Of a stretch of 64,000 nucleotides of DNA, positions 16,825 through 25,760 are shown piece by piece. The stretch is from JABCYV01 sp035512155. Lineage in GTDB: Bacteria; Acidobacteriota; Terriglobia; Terriglobales; Acidobacteriaceae. The position numbers and the translations under genes were made by a program. The stretch is from positions 1 through 64,000 of the forward strand of contig DATKEN010000123.1 in NCBI GenBank assembly GCA_035512155.1, read 5' to 3'. A model generated the notes under the pieces. It saw only the letters and a program-made list of their open reading frames with translations. It had not been told where the DNA came from and searched no databases. Position 1 is the stretch's first letter. Each line of letters starts with the position of its first letter.

Positions 16825-16876
16825 TTGGTCCCAAAAAGCATCGTCATCTCATCCGACGTACAATAATAGAGCAGTG

Positions 16877-17353
16877 ATGGCGAATGCGGACAAACGCGTT
16901 GTGAAGAAAGCAGGGGTCGACAGGCGAATCTCGGTAAAACGAATTTACGAGAAGGCCCTGCGCGCCGACGGCACACGAGTTCTCGTCGATCGACTATGGC
17001 CGCGAGGAGTGAACAAGGACCGGGCGGCGCTGCACGCCTGGCTTCGTGACCTGGCGCCATCGGACACTCTGCGGCAGTGGTTTCACGCACATCCTGAAGC
17101 CTGGATGGCGTTCCGCAAACGCTACCTCAAAGAGCTGGCTCGTCCCGAGTCAGCGGACGAGCTTGGCGAACTTTATCGGCTGGCTGGCAAGCAAAAGAAG
17201 TTGACCCTTTTGTTTGCATCGAAGAACGAACGCTACAACAATGCAGTAGTGCTCAAAGATCTGCTGGAAGGGATGCGAAAACCACCGACTGGCACGGGGC
17301 CCGGAGCTGTGCGCGCAGGGCGGGAGCGCCGCGCCGAGCGGATGCCAAGCTGA
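16877..17353 (+). CDS. DUF488 family protein (YeaO-like)
   Basis: A 158-residue protein with the DUF488 core: ISVKRIYEKALRADGTRVLVDRLWPRGVNK near the N-terminus, DLAPSDTLRQWFHAHPE, FRKRYLKEL and TLLFASKNERYNNAVVLKDLL. The family is uncharacterised. The ATG at 16877 (MANADKR) was chosen although the frame is open further upstream. The last ~20 residues (after MRKPPTG) are Arg/Gly-rich and not conserved. A second, distinct DUF488 protein is encoded at 37112-37642. Confidence 0.85.
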   Translation: MANADKRVVKKAGVDRRISVKRIYEKALRADGTRVLVDRLWPRGVNKDRAALHAWLRDLAPSDTLRQWFHAHPEAWMAFRKRYLKELARPESADELGELYRLAGKQKKLTLLFASKNERYNNAVVLKDLLEGMRKPPTGTGPGAVRAGRERRAERMPS

Positions 17354-17374
17354 AGATAGGACCCTGGCACAACT

Positions 17375-18946
17375 CTACTTGCGCGTCTTCTTCGCTGCCC
17401 CATCGCTCACGATCTCTCCTACGATGCCGTCAATCGCATCGAGTACGCGCTTCATGGGTAGGTTGAAATTGTTGGAGAGGATGGCAAATGCTACCTGCTC
17501 ACCCTGATCCGTGGTGACGTAACCGGAGAGCGTTTTGACCCCGCCGAGCGAACCTGTTTTTCCGTAAATCCGTGCCTGGGCAGGGATACTTTTGAAGCGG
17601 TCAGAAAGCGAGCCATCCACTCCGGCAACTGGGAGCGTGTCGCGGAAGCTCGCGCCCCAGGGCTGCGCTGCGGCGTAAGTCAGCAACTGCACGATGGCGT
17701 GAGGTGTCACCAGATTCTGGCGCGACAGTCCTGAGCCATCGTAGAACAGGTACTGATCACCGGGAATGCCTGCCTGATTCAGAAAACCGCGCAGGACTTC
17801 AAGGCCGCCTTCGACGGTGCCTGCAGTGCCTTTTTCTCGCCCCAATAGACGCAATAGGATTTCCGCATGTAAGTTCTGGCTCACTTTGTTGATGACCCGT
17901 ACGTCTTCGATAAGAGGTTTCGACTGGTAACTGGCCAGCACCAGGGGCTGATTCTGTAGGGCGCGCGCCGGTTCGTCGCCACCCCTGGCAGGAGCTAGCG
18001 TCGTAACCGTGAACGTCGAAAGGCTGGCCAGCTCGGTGTGACGCGTACGCTCTTTGCCATAAACGGCGACCCCGCGGGCTTCCAGCAACTGACGGAAGAG
18101 GTTGGCGGCGAATTCCGCTGGGTCTTCGATGGCGACAGCTTCATTGGCGCCGGGGTCATCCAACGGCATGTTGCCCCACAGAGTAAGCACGATCGAACCG
18201 GGTTCGCGGTTGATGAAAATCTTGCGGCCGGTGCCCGCAGGCGTTGTGATGAGACGATTGTCGATGTGATAATAATCACCGAACGGGGAAAGGCTCACGA
18301 AGGCGCGGTCCCCGGCGCGATCGGCGGGCAGGATGCTCACGAAAACCACGTTGTCGTTGATGGTAAGCGCGGAAACCGGAGCTCCATCAGCCCAGACCAG
18401 ATCATCCTGGCTCCAGCCTTCTCCATAGCGTTCGAAGGCGAAGTAGGAGTCGTCGGCGATGATGTCACCATCCACGTATTTCACGCCCTTCTGCACCAGC
18501 TCATCCGCGAGCTGTTCCAGCACCTGGATGGGATGATTGCTTCGTTCTGTGCGCAGTGCGTAGGGCAATTCACGGCCCGAAAGATTAGGGTCCCCGCGCC
18601 CCACCAGCACCAGATCGCCGGTAAGGCGCCCATGTTTGTCAAGCGTGCCGTTGGTTTCGACCGTGGTGCGGAAGTTGTAATCTGGTCCGATCAGCGCAAG
18701 GGCCGCGGCCGTGGTGAACAGCTTGGTATTGGAAGCGGGGGTAAACAGCTTTTCAGAGTTCTTCGCGTAAAGAACTCTACCGCTTGAGACGGATACTACG
18801 TCAATCCCCCAGAAACCCCGGATAAGATCGGGCGCAGCAAGGATCGTATCGATACGGTCAGCAAGAGATTTGTGTGAGGCCGCGTGCAGTTGCGTCGCTA
18901 GCAACAGGCATAGAACGACCACTAAGTGCGCGCGCTTGTGACGCAT
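17375..18946 (-). CDS. dacB: D-alanyl-D-alanine carboxypeptidase/endopeptidase (PBP4 family)
   Basis: DacB trims and cleaves peptidoglycan peptides in the periplasm. The 523-residue product has a signal peptide (AHLVVVLCLLLATQLHAA), the SXXK active-site motif in TPASNTKLFTT (about residues 69-79), the conserved YDGSGLSRQN segment, and the KTG motif in IYGKTGSLGGVKTLSGY. The large inserted domain between the first two motifs is as in PBP4. The start is ATG 18946; the frame stays open for another ~247 codons antisense to folP, but that part has no protein character. It is divergent from folP with 76 nt between. Confidence 0.95.
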   Translation of the reverse strand: MRHKRAHLVVVLCLLLATQLHAASHKSLADRIDTILAAPDLIRGFWGIDVVSVSSGRVLYAKNSEKLFTPASNTKLFTTAAALALIGPDYNFRTTVETNGTLDKHGRLTGDLVLVGRGDPNLSGRELPYALRTERSNHPIQVLEQLADELVQKGVKYVDGDIIADDSYFAFERYGEGWSQDDLVWADGAPVSALTINDNVVFVSILPADRAGDRAFVSLSPFGDYYHIDNRLITTPAGTGRKIFINREPGSIVLTLWGNMPLDDPGANEAVAIEDPAEFAANLFRQLLEARGVAVYGKERTRHTELASLSTFTVTTLAPARGGDEPARALQNQPLVLASYQSKPLIEDVRVINKVSQNLHAEILLRLLGREKGTAGTVEGGLEVLRGFLNQAGIPGDQYLFYDGSGLSRQNLVTPHAIVQLLTYAAAQPWGASFRDTLPVAGVDGSLSDRFKSIPAQARIYGKTGSLGGVKTLSGYVTTDQGEQVAFAILSNNFNLPMKRVLDAIDGIVGEIVSDGAAKKTRK

Positions 18947-19022
18947 ACAACCGTTGATTGTAGCACCGCAAGGGGTGCAACCAGGCAGTAACTGTTTAGC
19001 GGCCTGATTTAAAATTAGCCGC

Positions 19023-19952
19023 ATGCGGCCGGTGTTCGAGTGGCATCTGCGTTCACGCACGGTGCAGTTGGGAAGGCGCACGCTCATTATGGGCGTGGTT
19101 AACGTGACTCCCGACTCCTTTTCGGACGGCGGGATGCACTTCGATCGTGACCGCGCCGTCGAGCATGCGATGACACTTCTACGCGATGGCGCCGACATCA
19201 TTGATGTGGGGGGAGAGTCCACTCGGCCAGGAGCCAGCGTACTCTCCGAGGCTGAAGCCAATACCAAGACTTCCGCCTCCGATTCAACTGGGAACAAATC
19301 CAAGCCCACAGTTACCGAGAAAGAAGAATTGGAGCGGGTGATTCCCGTCATTGCGTCACTGAAGCAAAAGCGGAGTGACGCGCTTATCTCGATTGATACG
19401 TACAAAGCGAGCGTGGCCCGTGCAGCAGTAGAAGCTGGAGCAGAGATTGTGAACGATGTGAGCGGTTTTCGCTGGGACCCGAACATGGTGAAAACGCTGG
19501 CAGAGCTAAATTGTGGCGCGGTGCTGATGCATATGCGCGGGCGTCCGGAGGAGTGGCGCAATCTGCCAGCCTCTGGGGATATCGTCACCTTAGTGAAACG
19601 CGAACTTAGGGAATGGGCGGATGCCGCCACGATAGCCAGAGTAAAGCGAGAGCGCATTGTGCTCGACCCGGGATTTGGATTCGGCAAGAATCATGAAGAA
19701 AATTATCCCTTGCTGAAGCGTTTTGAAGAGTTCCATCAGCTCCGCTACCCGTTGCTGGTGGGCGTTTCCCGGAAGTCGTTCATTGGTCGCGCTCTGGCAC
19801 GCGACGGAAAAGACGCCGCTGTCGCCGACCGCTTTTATGGCACCTTAGCGGCGGAAACGGCTGCCATCCTAAAAGGGGCTCACGTCATTCGCACCCACGA
19901 TGTGCGAGCGTGCGCGGATGCGGTGCGGATCGCAGACTTGGTGGTTAGTTAG
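19023..19952 (+). CDS. folP: Dihydropteroate synthase
   Basis: FolP joins p-aminobenzoate to 6-hydroxymethyl-dihydropterin pyrophosphate in folate synthesis. The 309-residue protein has the signature MGVVNVTPDSFSDGG, the loop DVGGESTRPGA, the central SIDTYKASVARAAVEAG and NDVSGF, DPGFGFGKNHEEN and GVSRKSFIGR. After the second loop there is an extra hydrophilic insert of roughly 25 residues (about 78-102, rich in T, S, K, E) not present in typical homologues, lying outside the TIM-barrel core. Other folate genes are not adjacent. Confidence 0.96.
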   Translation: MRPVFEWHLRSRTVQLGRRTLIMGVVNVTPDSFSDGGMHFDRDRAVEHAMTLLRDGADIIDVGGESTRPGASVLSEAEANTKTSASDSTGNKSKPTVTEKEELERVIPVIASLKQKRSDALISIDTYKASVARAAVEAGAEIVNDVSGFRWDPNMVKTLAELNCGAVLMHMRGRPEEWRNLPASGDIVTLVKRELREWADAATIARVKRERIVLDPGFGFGKNHEENYPLLKRFEEFHQLRYPLLVGVSRKSFIGRALARDGKDAAVADRFYGTLAAETAAILKGAHVIRTHDVRACADAVRIADLVVS

Positions 19953-20053
19953 AGCACTCGCTTTTCTTTGTACCATTCGGGTTCTTGTTGGCGCCTACGT
20001 TGCGGGTTTCTTGATTTGCAGGTATCAAGCAGGCGTAGGCTCAAATCGCATTT

Positions 20054-20503
20054 CTAGAACGTCTTCGCGGAATCGATCAGAATTGTGACCGGCCCGTCGT
20101 TAACCAGATCGACTTGCATCATCTCCTGAAAGCGGCCAGTTTCGCAGTGCAGGCCCACGGCACGAATTCTCTGCACAAAGTGTTCGTACAATTCGCGAGC
20201 CCGTTGTGGCGGAGCCGCCGCGTCGAAAGCGGGGCGTTTGCCACGTCGGACATCTCCCAAAAGCGTGAATTGCGATACCACAAGAATTGCTCCTCCGATA
20301 TCACCGACGGCCAGGCTCATCTTTCCATTCTCATCTTCGAAGACGCGCAGCCCGGTGACTTTGTCTGCCAAATAGTTGGCGTCAGCTTCAGCGTCATTGT
20401 GGGCAACGCCGACAAATACCAGAAAGCCGCGATCAATGTTTCCTGTGATCTCGCCGTTCACCGTGACCTGGGCACGCTTCACTCGTTGCACAACGGCGCG
20501 CAT
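20054..20503 (-). CDS. dtd: D-aminoacyl-tRNA deacylase
   Basis: Dtd frees tRNAs from wrongly attached D-amino acids (and glycine from tRNA-Ala). The 149-residue protein has the two active-site motifs SQFTLLGD (about residue 77) and NDGPVTILIDS near the C-terminus, and the family start MRAVVQRVKRAQVTVNGE. Length matches the family. It is divergent from the acpP genes. Confidence 0.96.
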   Translation of the reverse strand: MRAVVQRVKRAQVTVNGEITGNIDRGFLVFVGVAHNDAEADANYLADKVTGLRVFEDENGKMSLAVGDIGGAILVVSQFTLLGDVRRGKRPAFDAAAPPQRARELYEHFVQRIRAVGLHCETGRFQEMMQVDLVNDGPVTILIDSAKTF

Positions 20504-20647
20504 GAACGCAGTCTCCAGCTTTTTACCTCAGGTTTCAAGCCTGACGCCGGTATCGGGTTGCACTTCCAGACGTTGACCGGGTAACGGGCAGCGGTTAGGA
20601 TTCCATTTGGACGATTCCAGGGTCTGTCCGGCGTGACGGAACTCTCC

Positions 20648-20677
20648 TTTACAGCAATTCGGGCGGCCCATTACACT
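20648..20677 (+). promoter_or_regulatory. Candidate promoter of acpP-acpP-fabF
   Basis: TTTACA (20648-20653), 18 nt spacer, TACACT (20672-20677) lies 50 nt before the first acyl carrier protein gene in the dtd/acpP intergenic region. Matches to sigma-70 consensus are five of six and four of six. The gene itself has a good ribosome site (GGAGGTGGAG) about 8 nt before ATG 20727. Confidence 0.4.
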
Positions 20678-20726
20678 ACTCGTTCCTTTTTCAGAGTGTC
20701 GGAACGCACTTGGAGGTGGAGCTCAC

Positions 20727-20990
20727 ATGACTGGCGATGAGAAAAAAGAGAGCGTCGAAAAGGTAAAACAGATTATTGCGGAGCAGCTGGGAGTGGATGA
20801 AGGCGAGGTCACGCCAAGTGCTTCCTTCGTCGATGACTTAGGGGCCGATTCGCTGGACCAGGTCGAGCTAGTGATGGCGTTAGAAGAAGCCTTCGACGTC
20901 GAGATCCCTGATGAGGATGCAGAAAAGATTCGAACCGTGCAAGACGCCATCGATTACATCGACAAGCACGCGAAGGTAAGCAAGTCATAG
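20727..20990 (+). CDS. acpP: Acyl carrier protein (first of two)
   Basis: An 87-residue acidic four-helix protein with the phosphopantetheine site DDLGADSLDQVELVM (Ser42). It carries growing acyl chains for fatty acid synthesis. The C-terminal tail (AKVSKS) and an extra N-terminal stretch (MTGDEKKESV) make it slightly longer than its neighbour. A second acyl carrier protein begins 99 nt downstream and fabF follows directly, so all three are probably one unit. The paralogous pair is about 75 percent alike by eye. Confidence 0.95.
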   Translation: MTGDEKKESVEKVKQIIAEQLGVDEGEVTPSASFVDDLGADSLDQVELVMALEEAFDVEIPDEDAEKIRTVQDAIDYIDKHAKVSKS

Positions 20991-21089
20991 CGGCGAACGC
21001 GTTATACAGGGCCAGTGGAGGACTGCCGGCGATCCTCCCAGGAGCAAAGTTGAGCCACGCCGGCGCTACAAGCGGAGCGAGGAAAAGCA

Positions 21090-21335
21090 ATGGCAGCCGT
21101 TGACGACAAAGTAAAGCAGATCATCGTGGAACAACTGGGAGTAGACGAGGGCGAAGTCACGCCCACGGCCTCCTTCGTGGACGACCTCGGCGCCGACTCG
21201 CTCGACACTGTGGAACTTGTCATGGCCTTCGAAGAAGCCTTCGAAATTGAGATTCCCGATGAAGACGCGGAGAAAATCCGTACCGTGAAAGACGCGGTTG
21301 ATTACATCGGGAAGCACGCGAAAGGCGGGAAGTAG
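21090..21335 (+). CDS. acpP: Acyl carrier protein (second of two)
   Basis: An 81-residue carrier protein with the same core as the preceding gene (DDLGADSLDTVELVM, Ser37), starting MAAVDDKVKQ. Its stop codon is immediately followed by the fabF start codon without a gap, indicating tight coupling to the condensing enzyme. Which of the two carrier proteins is the housekeeping one cannot be told; the acidic helix II is nearly identical in both. Confidence 0.95.
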   Translation: MAAVDDKVKQIIVEQLGVDEGEVTPTASFVDDLGADSLDTVELVMAFEEAFEIEIPDEDAEKIRTVKDAVDYIGKHAKGGK

Positions 21336-22577
21336 TTGGGACGTAGGGTTGTAGTCACTGGCATTGGCCTGATTTGTGGCGTAGGCAACACGACCGAGGA
21401 AGTGTGGCGCAACCTGCTCGCGGGTAAGAGTGGCGTAGCCTCGATCACGCAGTTTGATGCATCCCAGTTCGCTTGCCGCATCGCGGCGGAAGTCAAAAAT
21501 TTCGACCCTCTGAAGTTCATCGAGAAGAAAGAACTGAAGAAGATGGGCCGCTTCATCCATCTAGCAATGGCGGCCGCGGATGAAGCCATGAAAGGCTCTG
21601 GCCTCGAAGTCACACCGGACATGTCCGCCCGGATCGGTGTGCATATTGGATCCGGAATCGGTGGCTTCGATGTCATAGAGCGCGAGCACAGCAATCTGTT
21701 GAATGGCGGGCCGCGTAAAATCTCCCCGTTTTTCATTCCAGCCTCCATTGTGAATCTGGCCGCCGGACACGTCAGCATCCGCTATAACGCTAAGGGACCG
21801 AACGAAGCTACCTGCACCGCTTGTACCTCAAGTGCGCACTCGGTGGGCGACGCTTACAAAATTATCGCCCGCTGCGACGCAGACGTGATGATCGCCGGGG
21901 GCACGGAAGCCGCCATCACTCCCATGGGCGTGGGCGGATTCGCCGCTATGCGAGCGCTTTCCACGCGCAACGATGCTCCCGAAAAGGCCAGTCGCCCGTG
22001 GGATGTCGCGCGCGACGGATTCGTAATTGGTGAAGGCGCTGGCATCTTGATCCTCGAAGATCTGGAATTTGCCCGGCGGCGCGGAGCCCGGATTTTGGCT
22101 GAGATCGTGGGTTATGGCATGAGTGGAGACGCCTATCACATTACGCAACCGGCCGAGAACGGTGACGGCGCCTACCGGGTCATGCTGAACACCTTGAATG
22201 ATGCCAAAATCCAACCTCAGCAGGTGAACTACATCAATGCCCACGGCACCTCAACCGACATTGGAGACAAGCTGGAAACCATCGCCATCAAGCGCGCCTT
22301 CGGCGACCACGCCTACAAGCTGGCCGTAAGCTCGACTAAGTCCATGACCGGACACCTGCTGGGCGGCGCCGGTGGACTGGAAGCTGGCATCACGGTGTTA
22401 GCCCTGCGCGATCAAACGCTCCCTCCTACCATCAACCTGGAAAATCCCGAGCCCGAGTGCGACTTGGATTACGTTGCGAATCACGCCCGAAAAGCAGAGT
22501 TGGAATACGCCATGTCAAATTCCTTCGGCTTCGGAGGAACCAACGGGGCGCTACTGTTCCGGCGCTGGACAGAATAA
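21336..22577 (+). CDS. fabF: 3-oxoacyl-[acyl-carrier-protein] synthase II
   Basis: FabF elongates acyl-ACP with malonyl-ACP. The 413-residue product keeps the Cys-His-His triad: Cys in ATCTACTSSAHSVGDA, His in NAHGTSTDIGD, His in SSTKSMTGHLLGGAGG, and ends with the conserved SNSFGFGGTNGALLF. It begins with a TTG codon placed directly after the acpP stop; the start is supported because the family begins with RRVVVTGIG. No ATG or GTG nearby would fit better. Convergent with chrA. Confidence 0.96.
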   Translation: MGRRVVVTGIGLICGVGNTTEEVWRNLLAGKSGVASITQFDASQFACRIAAEVKNFDPLKFIEKKELKKMGRFIHLAMAAADEAMKGSGLEVTPDMSARIGVHIGSGIGGFDVIEREHSNLLNGGPRKISPFFIPASIVNLAAGHVSIRYNAKGPNEATCTACTSSAHSVGDAYKIIARCDADVMIAGGTEAAITPMGVGGFAAMRALSTRNDAPEKASRPWDVARDGFVIGEGAGILILEDLEFARRRGARILAEIVGYGMSGDAYHITQPAENGDGAYRVMLNTLNDAKIQPQQVNYINAHGTSTDIGDKLETIAIKRAFGDHAYKLAVSSTKSMTGHLLGGAGGLEAGITVLALRDQTLPPTINLENPEPECDLDYVANHARKAELEYAMSNSFGFGGTNGALLFRRWTE

Positions 22578-22622
22578 GAGGTCATCTACCCGGCTAGTTG
22601 AAATGCCGCCCCTAGAATGACC

Positions 22623-23789
22623 TCAAGCCAAAGGCCGCAGCACCAAGCCTGCAATCGCCGCGCCCGCTATGACGATCGGTTCCGGGACCTTCCAGCGAAA
22701 CAGTACGGCAAGGCTTAGCAAACAGATCAAAATTGTGGGCAGATCGTAAACCGAGCGACGAGCAAGGACCACAACCGCCCCCGCAATCGCCCCTGTCGCC
22801 GCAGCGGTGACGCCTCGCACGAAAGCATTCAACTGAGGGTTCTTGGCCCACCGCTTGTACGAAGGTGCGAGCAAAACAACCACCAGGTAAACCGGCAGGA
22901 AAATGCCCAGGGCAGCCGCGGTTGCTCCCGCCACACCGGCGACAAGATAGCCAATGAAGGCAACTGTGATGACGACCGGTCCCGGCGTGATCATCGCTAC
23001 AGCCACCGCATCGACGAATTGATGATCGGTCAGCCAATGATGTCCTTGTACTACTCCACCGTAGAGAAATGGCACTACAGCGAGTCCACTCCCGAACACA
23101 AACATTCCAGCCTTTGCGAAATAAAGAAAAATCTGCGACAGAGTGCTGCTGCTCGCTCCGACCGTCCCTAGCGAGAACAGCAGCGAGACGCTGGTTCTGG
23201 CCTGTGCGCGCGCCGGAAAAGCCTTGACTATCAAGGTCACGACACCGCCCAACAAGAACAACCAGATGATCTCCCGCGAAGTCCACGCCGTTGAAACTGC
23301 TAGGACCGCGAAGATGCTCCACAACAACTTGTCTTTCCCGAGGGTAAGCTTGGTAAGCTTAAACGCCGAGCGCGTGATGATCCCGATCACGGCTGCGCCG
23401 ATTCCGTAGAAAATTCCCTGCATCCACGGCAGTCCCCCGAAGCGAACGTAGGCGGCCGAGAGACCCAACACCATCAGAAACGATGGCAAGATAAAGGCGA
23501 CCCCGACGGCGGTGGCTCCCAGCACGCCAGCGCGAATGTAACCAAGGTAAATCGCAAGTTGAGCGGCCAGAGGACCCGGCGCTAGTTGCGCCAGAGCCAG
23601 CCCCTCAAGATAGTCCTCCTTGCTGATCCAGCCGCGTTCGTCAACTAGGTCCTGCTGCATGTGCCCCGCAAGAGCGATAGGGCCCCCGAAGCCGACCGTT
23701 CCGAGCCATAGAAAATAGCCGACGAAACGAGGTAGGGGGGCTCGTGCTGGCAAGTGCACAACTGGGCGAGGCTCGGCGTCCGGCTTCAT
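22623..23789 (-). CDS. chrA: Chromate transporter ChrA (long-chain)
   Basis: A 388-residue membrane protein of the CHR family in its two-domain form. Each half has the family signature: FLWLGTVGFGGPIALAGHMQ with LAQLAPGPLAAQLAIYLGY in the N-terminal half, and FAKAGMFVFGSGLAVVPFL with AVAMITPGPVVITVAFIGY in the C-terminal half; about ten to twelve transmembrane helices are visible. Characterised members expel chromate from the cytoplasm. It is the last gene of the five-gene operon; its start codon overlaps the stop of the DUF1259 gene by 4 nt (ATGA). Confidence 0.94.
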   Translation of the reverse strand: MKPDAEPRPVVHLPARAPLPRFVGYFLWLGTVGFGGPIALAGHMQQDLVDERGWISKEDYLEGLALAQLAPGPLAAQLAIYLGYIRAGVLGATAVGVAFILPSFLMVLGLSAAYVRFGGLPWMQGIFYGIGAAVIGIITRSAFKLTKLTLGKDKLLWSIFAVLAVSTAWTSREIIWLFLLGGVVTLIVKAFPARAQARTSVSLLFSLGTVGASSSTLSQIFLYFAKAGMFVFGSGLAVVPFLYGGVVQGHHWLTDHQFVDAVAVAMITPGPVVITVAFIGYLVAGVAGATAAALGIFLPVYLVVVLLAPSYKRWAKNPQLNAFVRGVTAAATGAIAGAVVVLARRSVYDLPTILICLLSLAVLFRWKVPEPIVIAGAAIAGLVLRPLA

Positions 23790-24739
23790 TTTCCGGAGTT
23801 GGTAAGGTCCAACGCGCTTCGCAGTCCCTTCGCCAGTTTTAACGCGTCGTCATTCGCCCAAAAGTGCATGAAGAACAGGCGAGGTTCCTCCGTCAGCATG
23901 TGGTTATGTAGAGCAGTCACAGCGATGCTATTCTGTCGCAAGGCTTTGATCACCGGATTGACCTCACTGCCGAGCAGCACGAAATCTCCCGTAATCGCTG
24001 CTTTTCCGTTACCTGTCGGTTGGAAATTCAAGGCAGTGGCCACGCCCATCGATGGCGGAACTGTCATACCCGAGTCGGTAATTGTCTCCGCTCTCGGCAC
24101 TCCGACCTGAAGAATTCCGCCATTGACCTTCCCGGTATGCCCGAGAATCTGCTCAACCTGCTTCTGATCAAAACCAAGTTCGGCTGATGGTTGGGCTGCA
24201 GGAGAGGCGTCTGGACCGGGAGTCTTAGTCAATGCCACTGCGTCGTGGATGACCTTCGCCATACGCACCGCATCGCCATGGCCGGCAATGTGCACGTACA
24301 TCACATGTGGCGACTCCCCGATCAGGTGATTGTGGACGGCGGATTCTTGTATGCCGCCTTCTTGAAGTTTCGTCATTACGGGCTCAACTTCATCCTCAGT
24401 GAGAACCAAGTCGCCCATGACCATGGCTCCGCCGCTATCTTGCTTGAAGGCTGCCCACGAACCTAAAGCGAGTCCCGCCTTGATTTCGACACTATCCAGT
24501 ACGACATGCAGGTCTTTCCTCGGCATACCGAACCTGATCACATCGCCGGGCAGTATCTGTCCCGGACGGCCCATCGCCTCCTCGACCTGCTTCCAGTTGC
24601 TCGCAGTAGCATTCGCGGGAGCGGAACTGGCGGTCTGCGCTGTCGCCACAGTTTCGCAATACAGGGACGCTATCGTGATAAGCGCCGTTAGAAAGACTTT
24701 CAAGATTCGGACTGACAGGTTTCCTTGCAAAACGAGCAT
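23786..24739 (-). CDS. DUF1259 protein (LppY/LpqO family), duplicated domain
   Basis: The 317-residue secreted protein has a signal peptide (VFLTALITIASLYCETVATAQ) and two copies of DUF1259 (about 48-170 and 190-315). Each copy ends with a shared histidine-rich pattern: SAVHNHLIGESPHVMYVHI in the first and TALHNHMLTEEPRLFFMHF in the second, followed by GDA or DDA, suggesting a metal or ligand site. The family has no established activity, though members are known near chromate genes. Its stop overlaps the chrA start, and ocd lies 25 nt upstream, so it is co-expressed and probably works in the periplasm. Confidence 0.82.
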   Translation of the reverse strand: MLVLQGNLSVRILKVFLTALITIASLYCETVATAQTASSAPANATASNWKQVEEAMGRPGQILPGDVIRFGMPRKDLHVVLDSVEIKAGLALGSWAAFKQDSGGAMVMGDLVLTEDEVEPVMTKLQEGGIQESAVHNHLIGESPHVMYVHIAGHGDAVRMAKVIHDAVALTKTPGPDASPAAQPSAELGFDQKQVEQILGHTGKVNGGILQVGVPRAETITDSGMTVPPSMGVATALNFQPTGNGKAAITGDFVLLGSEVNPVIKALRQNSIAVTALHNHMLTEEPRLFFMHFWANDDALKLAKGLRSALDLTNSGK

Positions 24740-24764
24740 GGCACATTCTCCCTATTCTTAATTC

Positions 24765-25760
24765 TTAAGCTGCAAAACTTAGCCGAACGCCCGAACCCTG
24801 CCTCTCAGCTTTTTCGTATACGAAGGCTGCCGCGGCGACGTCTTGCAGCGCCATTCCAGTGCTATCGAAAACGATGATTTCCTGGTCCGATTCGCGGCCT
24901 GTCCTGTTTCCAGACACAACCTCACCCAGTTCTGCATGCACATCTGCTCGGGTCAAGACGCCGGCATCCAACGCGTGATGCAGGTCTCCCATCGCCGCAC
25001 ACTGTTCGAGAATGTCGCATACGATCTTGCTCCTTGCCATCAGGCTTGGGTGGAGTTCTTGTTTTTCAGGGTTGTCCGCGCCCACAGCGGCGATGAACGT
25101 TCCTTGCTTGACATCATCCTGGCCCAGCAAGGGCTGCCGTGACGGACTGCACGTCACACAAATGTCGCTCTGCCGCACAGCGACAGCGAGATCAGCCACC
25201 GCCCTCACAGGAATTTTCAGATCCAGTCCCACTTCATGCGCAAATCGCAACGCTTGCTCTCCGCTTTTGTCGTAAGCGAACACAGTTTCGAGTTGGAATA
25301 CGCGGGAGAGTGCCTTCAGCTGAAAACGTCCCTGATTACCACAGCCACAAATGGTGACGGTTCGCGAATCAGGGCGTGCCAGGTATTTCGCCGCCACTGC
25401 TGTCGCCGCCCCAGTCCGTAACGACGTGATTTCGCGGGAGTCCATCACCGCCAGTGGGGTTCCCTTTTCAGCATCGCAGAGAACGATGACTCCCTGAATG
25501 GCGGGTAGCCCGAATCGGGTGCTATTGTCCGGGAAATTTCCATTCACTTTCGCACCGAAGTACGACCGATCAAGTTCCAGCAACCCTGCTTTCACGTGAA
25601 ACCCGCCGCCTGGCGTGTGCATGCTCAAAACCGCCGGTGGGACTGCCTTGCCCTTTCCATACAAGCAGAATGCGTGTTCCACTGCCGCGATGCACTCATC
25701 GAGGGTCAGCAAGCATCGAATCTCACGTGGCGTTAGTATCAGAATTTCTTCCGATTTCAT
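24765..25760 (-). CDS. Ornithine cyclodeaminase / mu-crystallin family protein
   Basis: A 331-residue NAD-binding protein of the OCD/mu-crystallin family: MHTPGGGFHVKAG and DSREITSLRTGAATAVAAKYLA for substrate binding, then the Rossmann loop TICGCGNQGRFQLKAL. Members deaminate ornithine to proline, or reduce cyclic ketimines, or make/oxidise other amino acids. The substrate here is unknown; the place inside a chromate-type operon gives no direct clue. Its start overlaps the pepE stop by 4 nt. Confidence 0.88.
   Translation of the reverse strand: MKSEEILILTPREIRCLLTLDECIAAVEHAFCLYGKGKAVPPAVLSMHTPGGGFHVKAGLLELDRSYFGAKVNGNFPDNSTRFGLPAIQGVIVLCDAEKGTPLAVMDSREITSLRTGAATAVAAKYLARPDSRTVTICGCGNQGRFQLKALSRVFQLETVFAYDKSGEQALRFAHEVGLDLKIPVRAVADLAVAVRQSDICVTCSPSRQPLLGQDDVKQGTFIAAVGADNPEKQELHPSLMARSKIVCDILEQCAAMGDLHHALDAGVLTRADVHAELGEVVSGNRTGRESDQEIIVFDSTGMALQDVAAAAFVYEKAERQGSGVRLSFAA

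Noticed and set aside
18947..19687. N-terminal extension of the dacB frame by about 247 codons
   Set aside because: This part lies antisense to folP, has no peptidase or signal character, and dacB has a perfect signal peptide beginning at ATG 18946.
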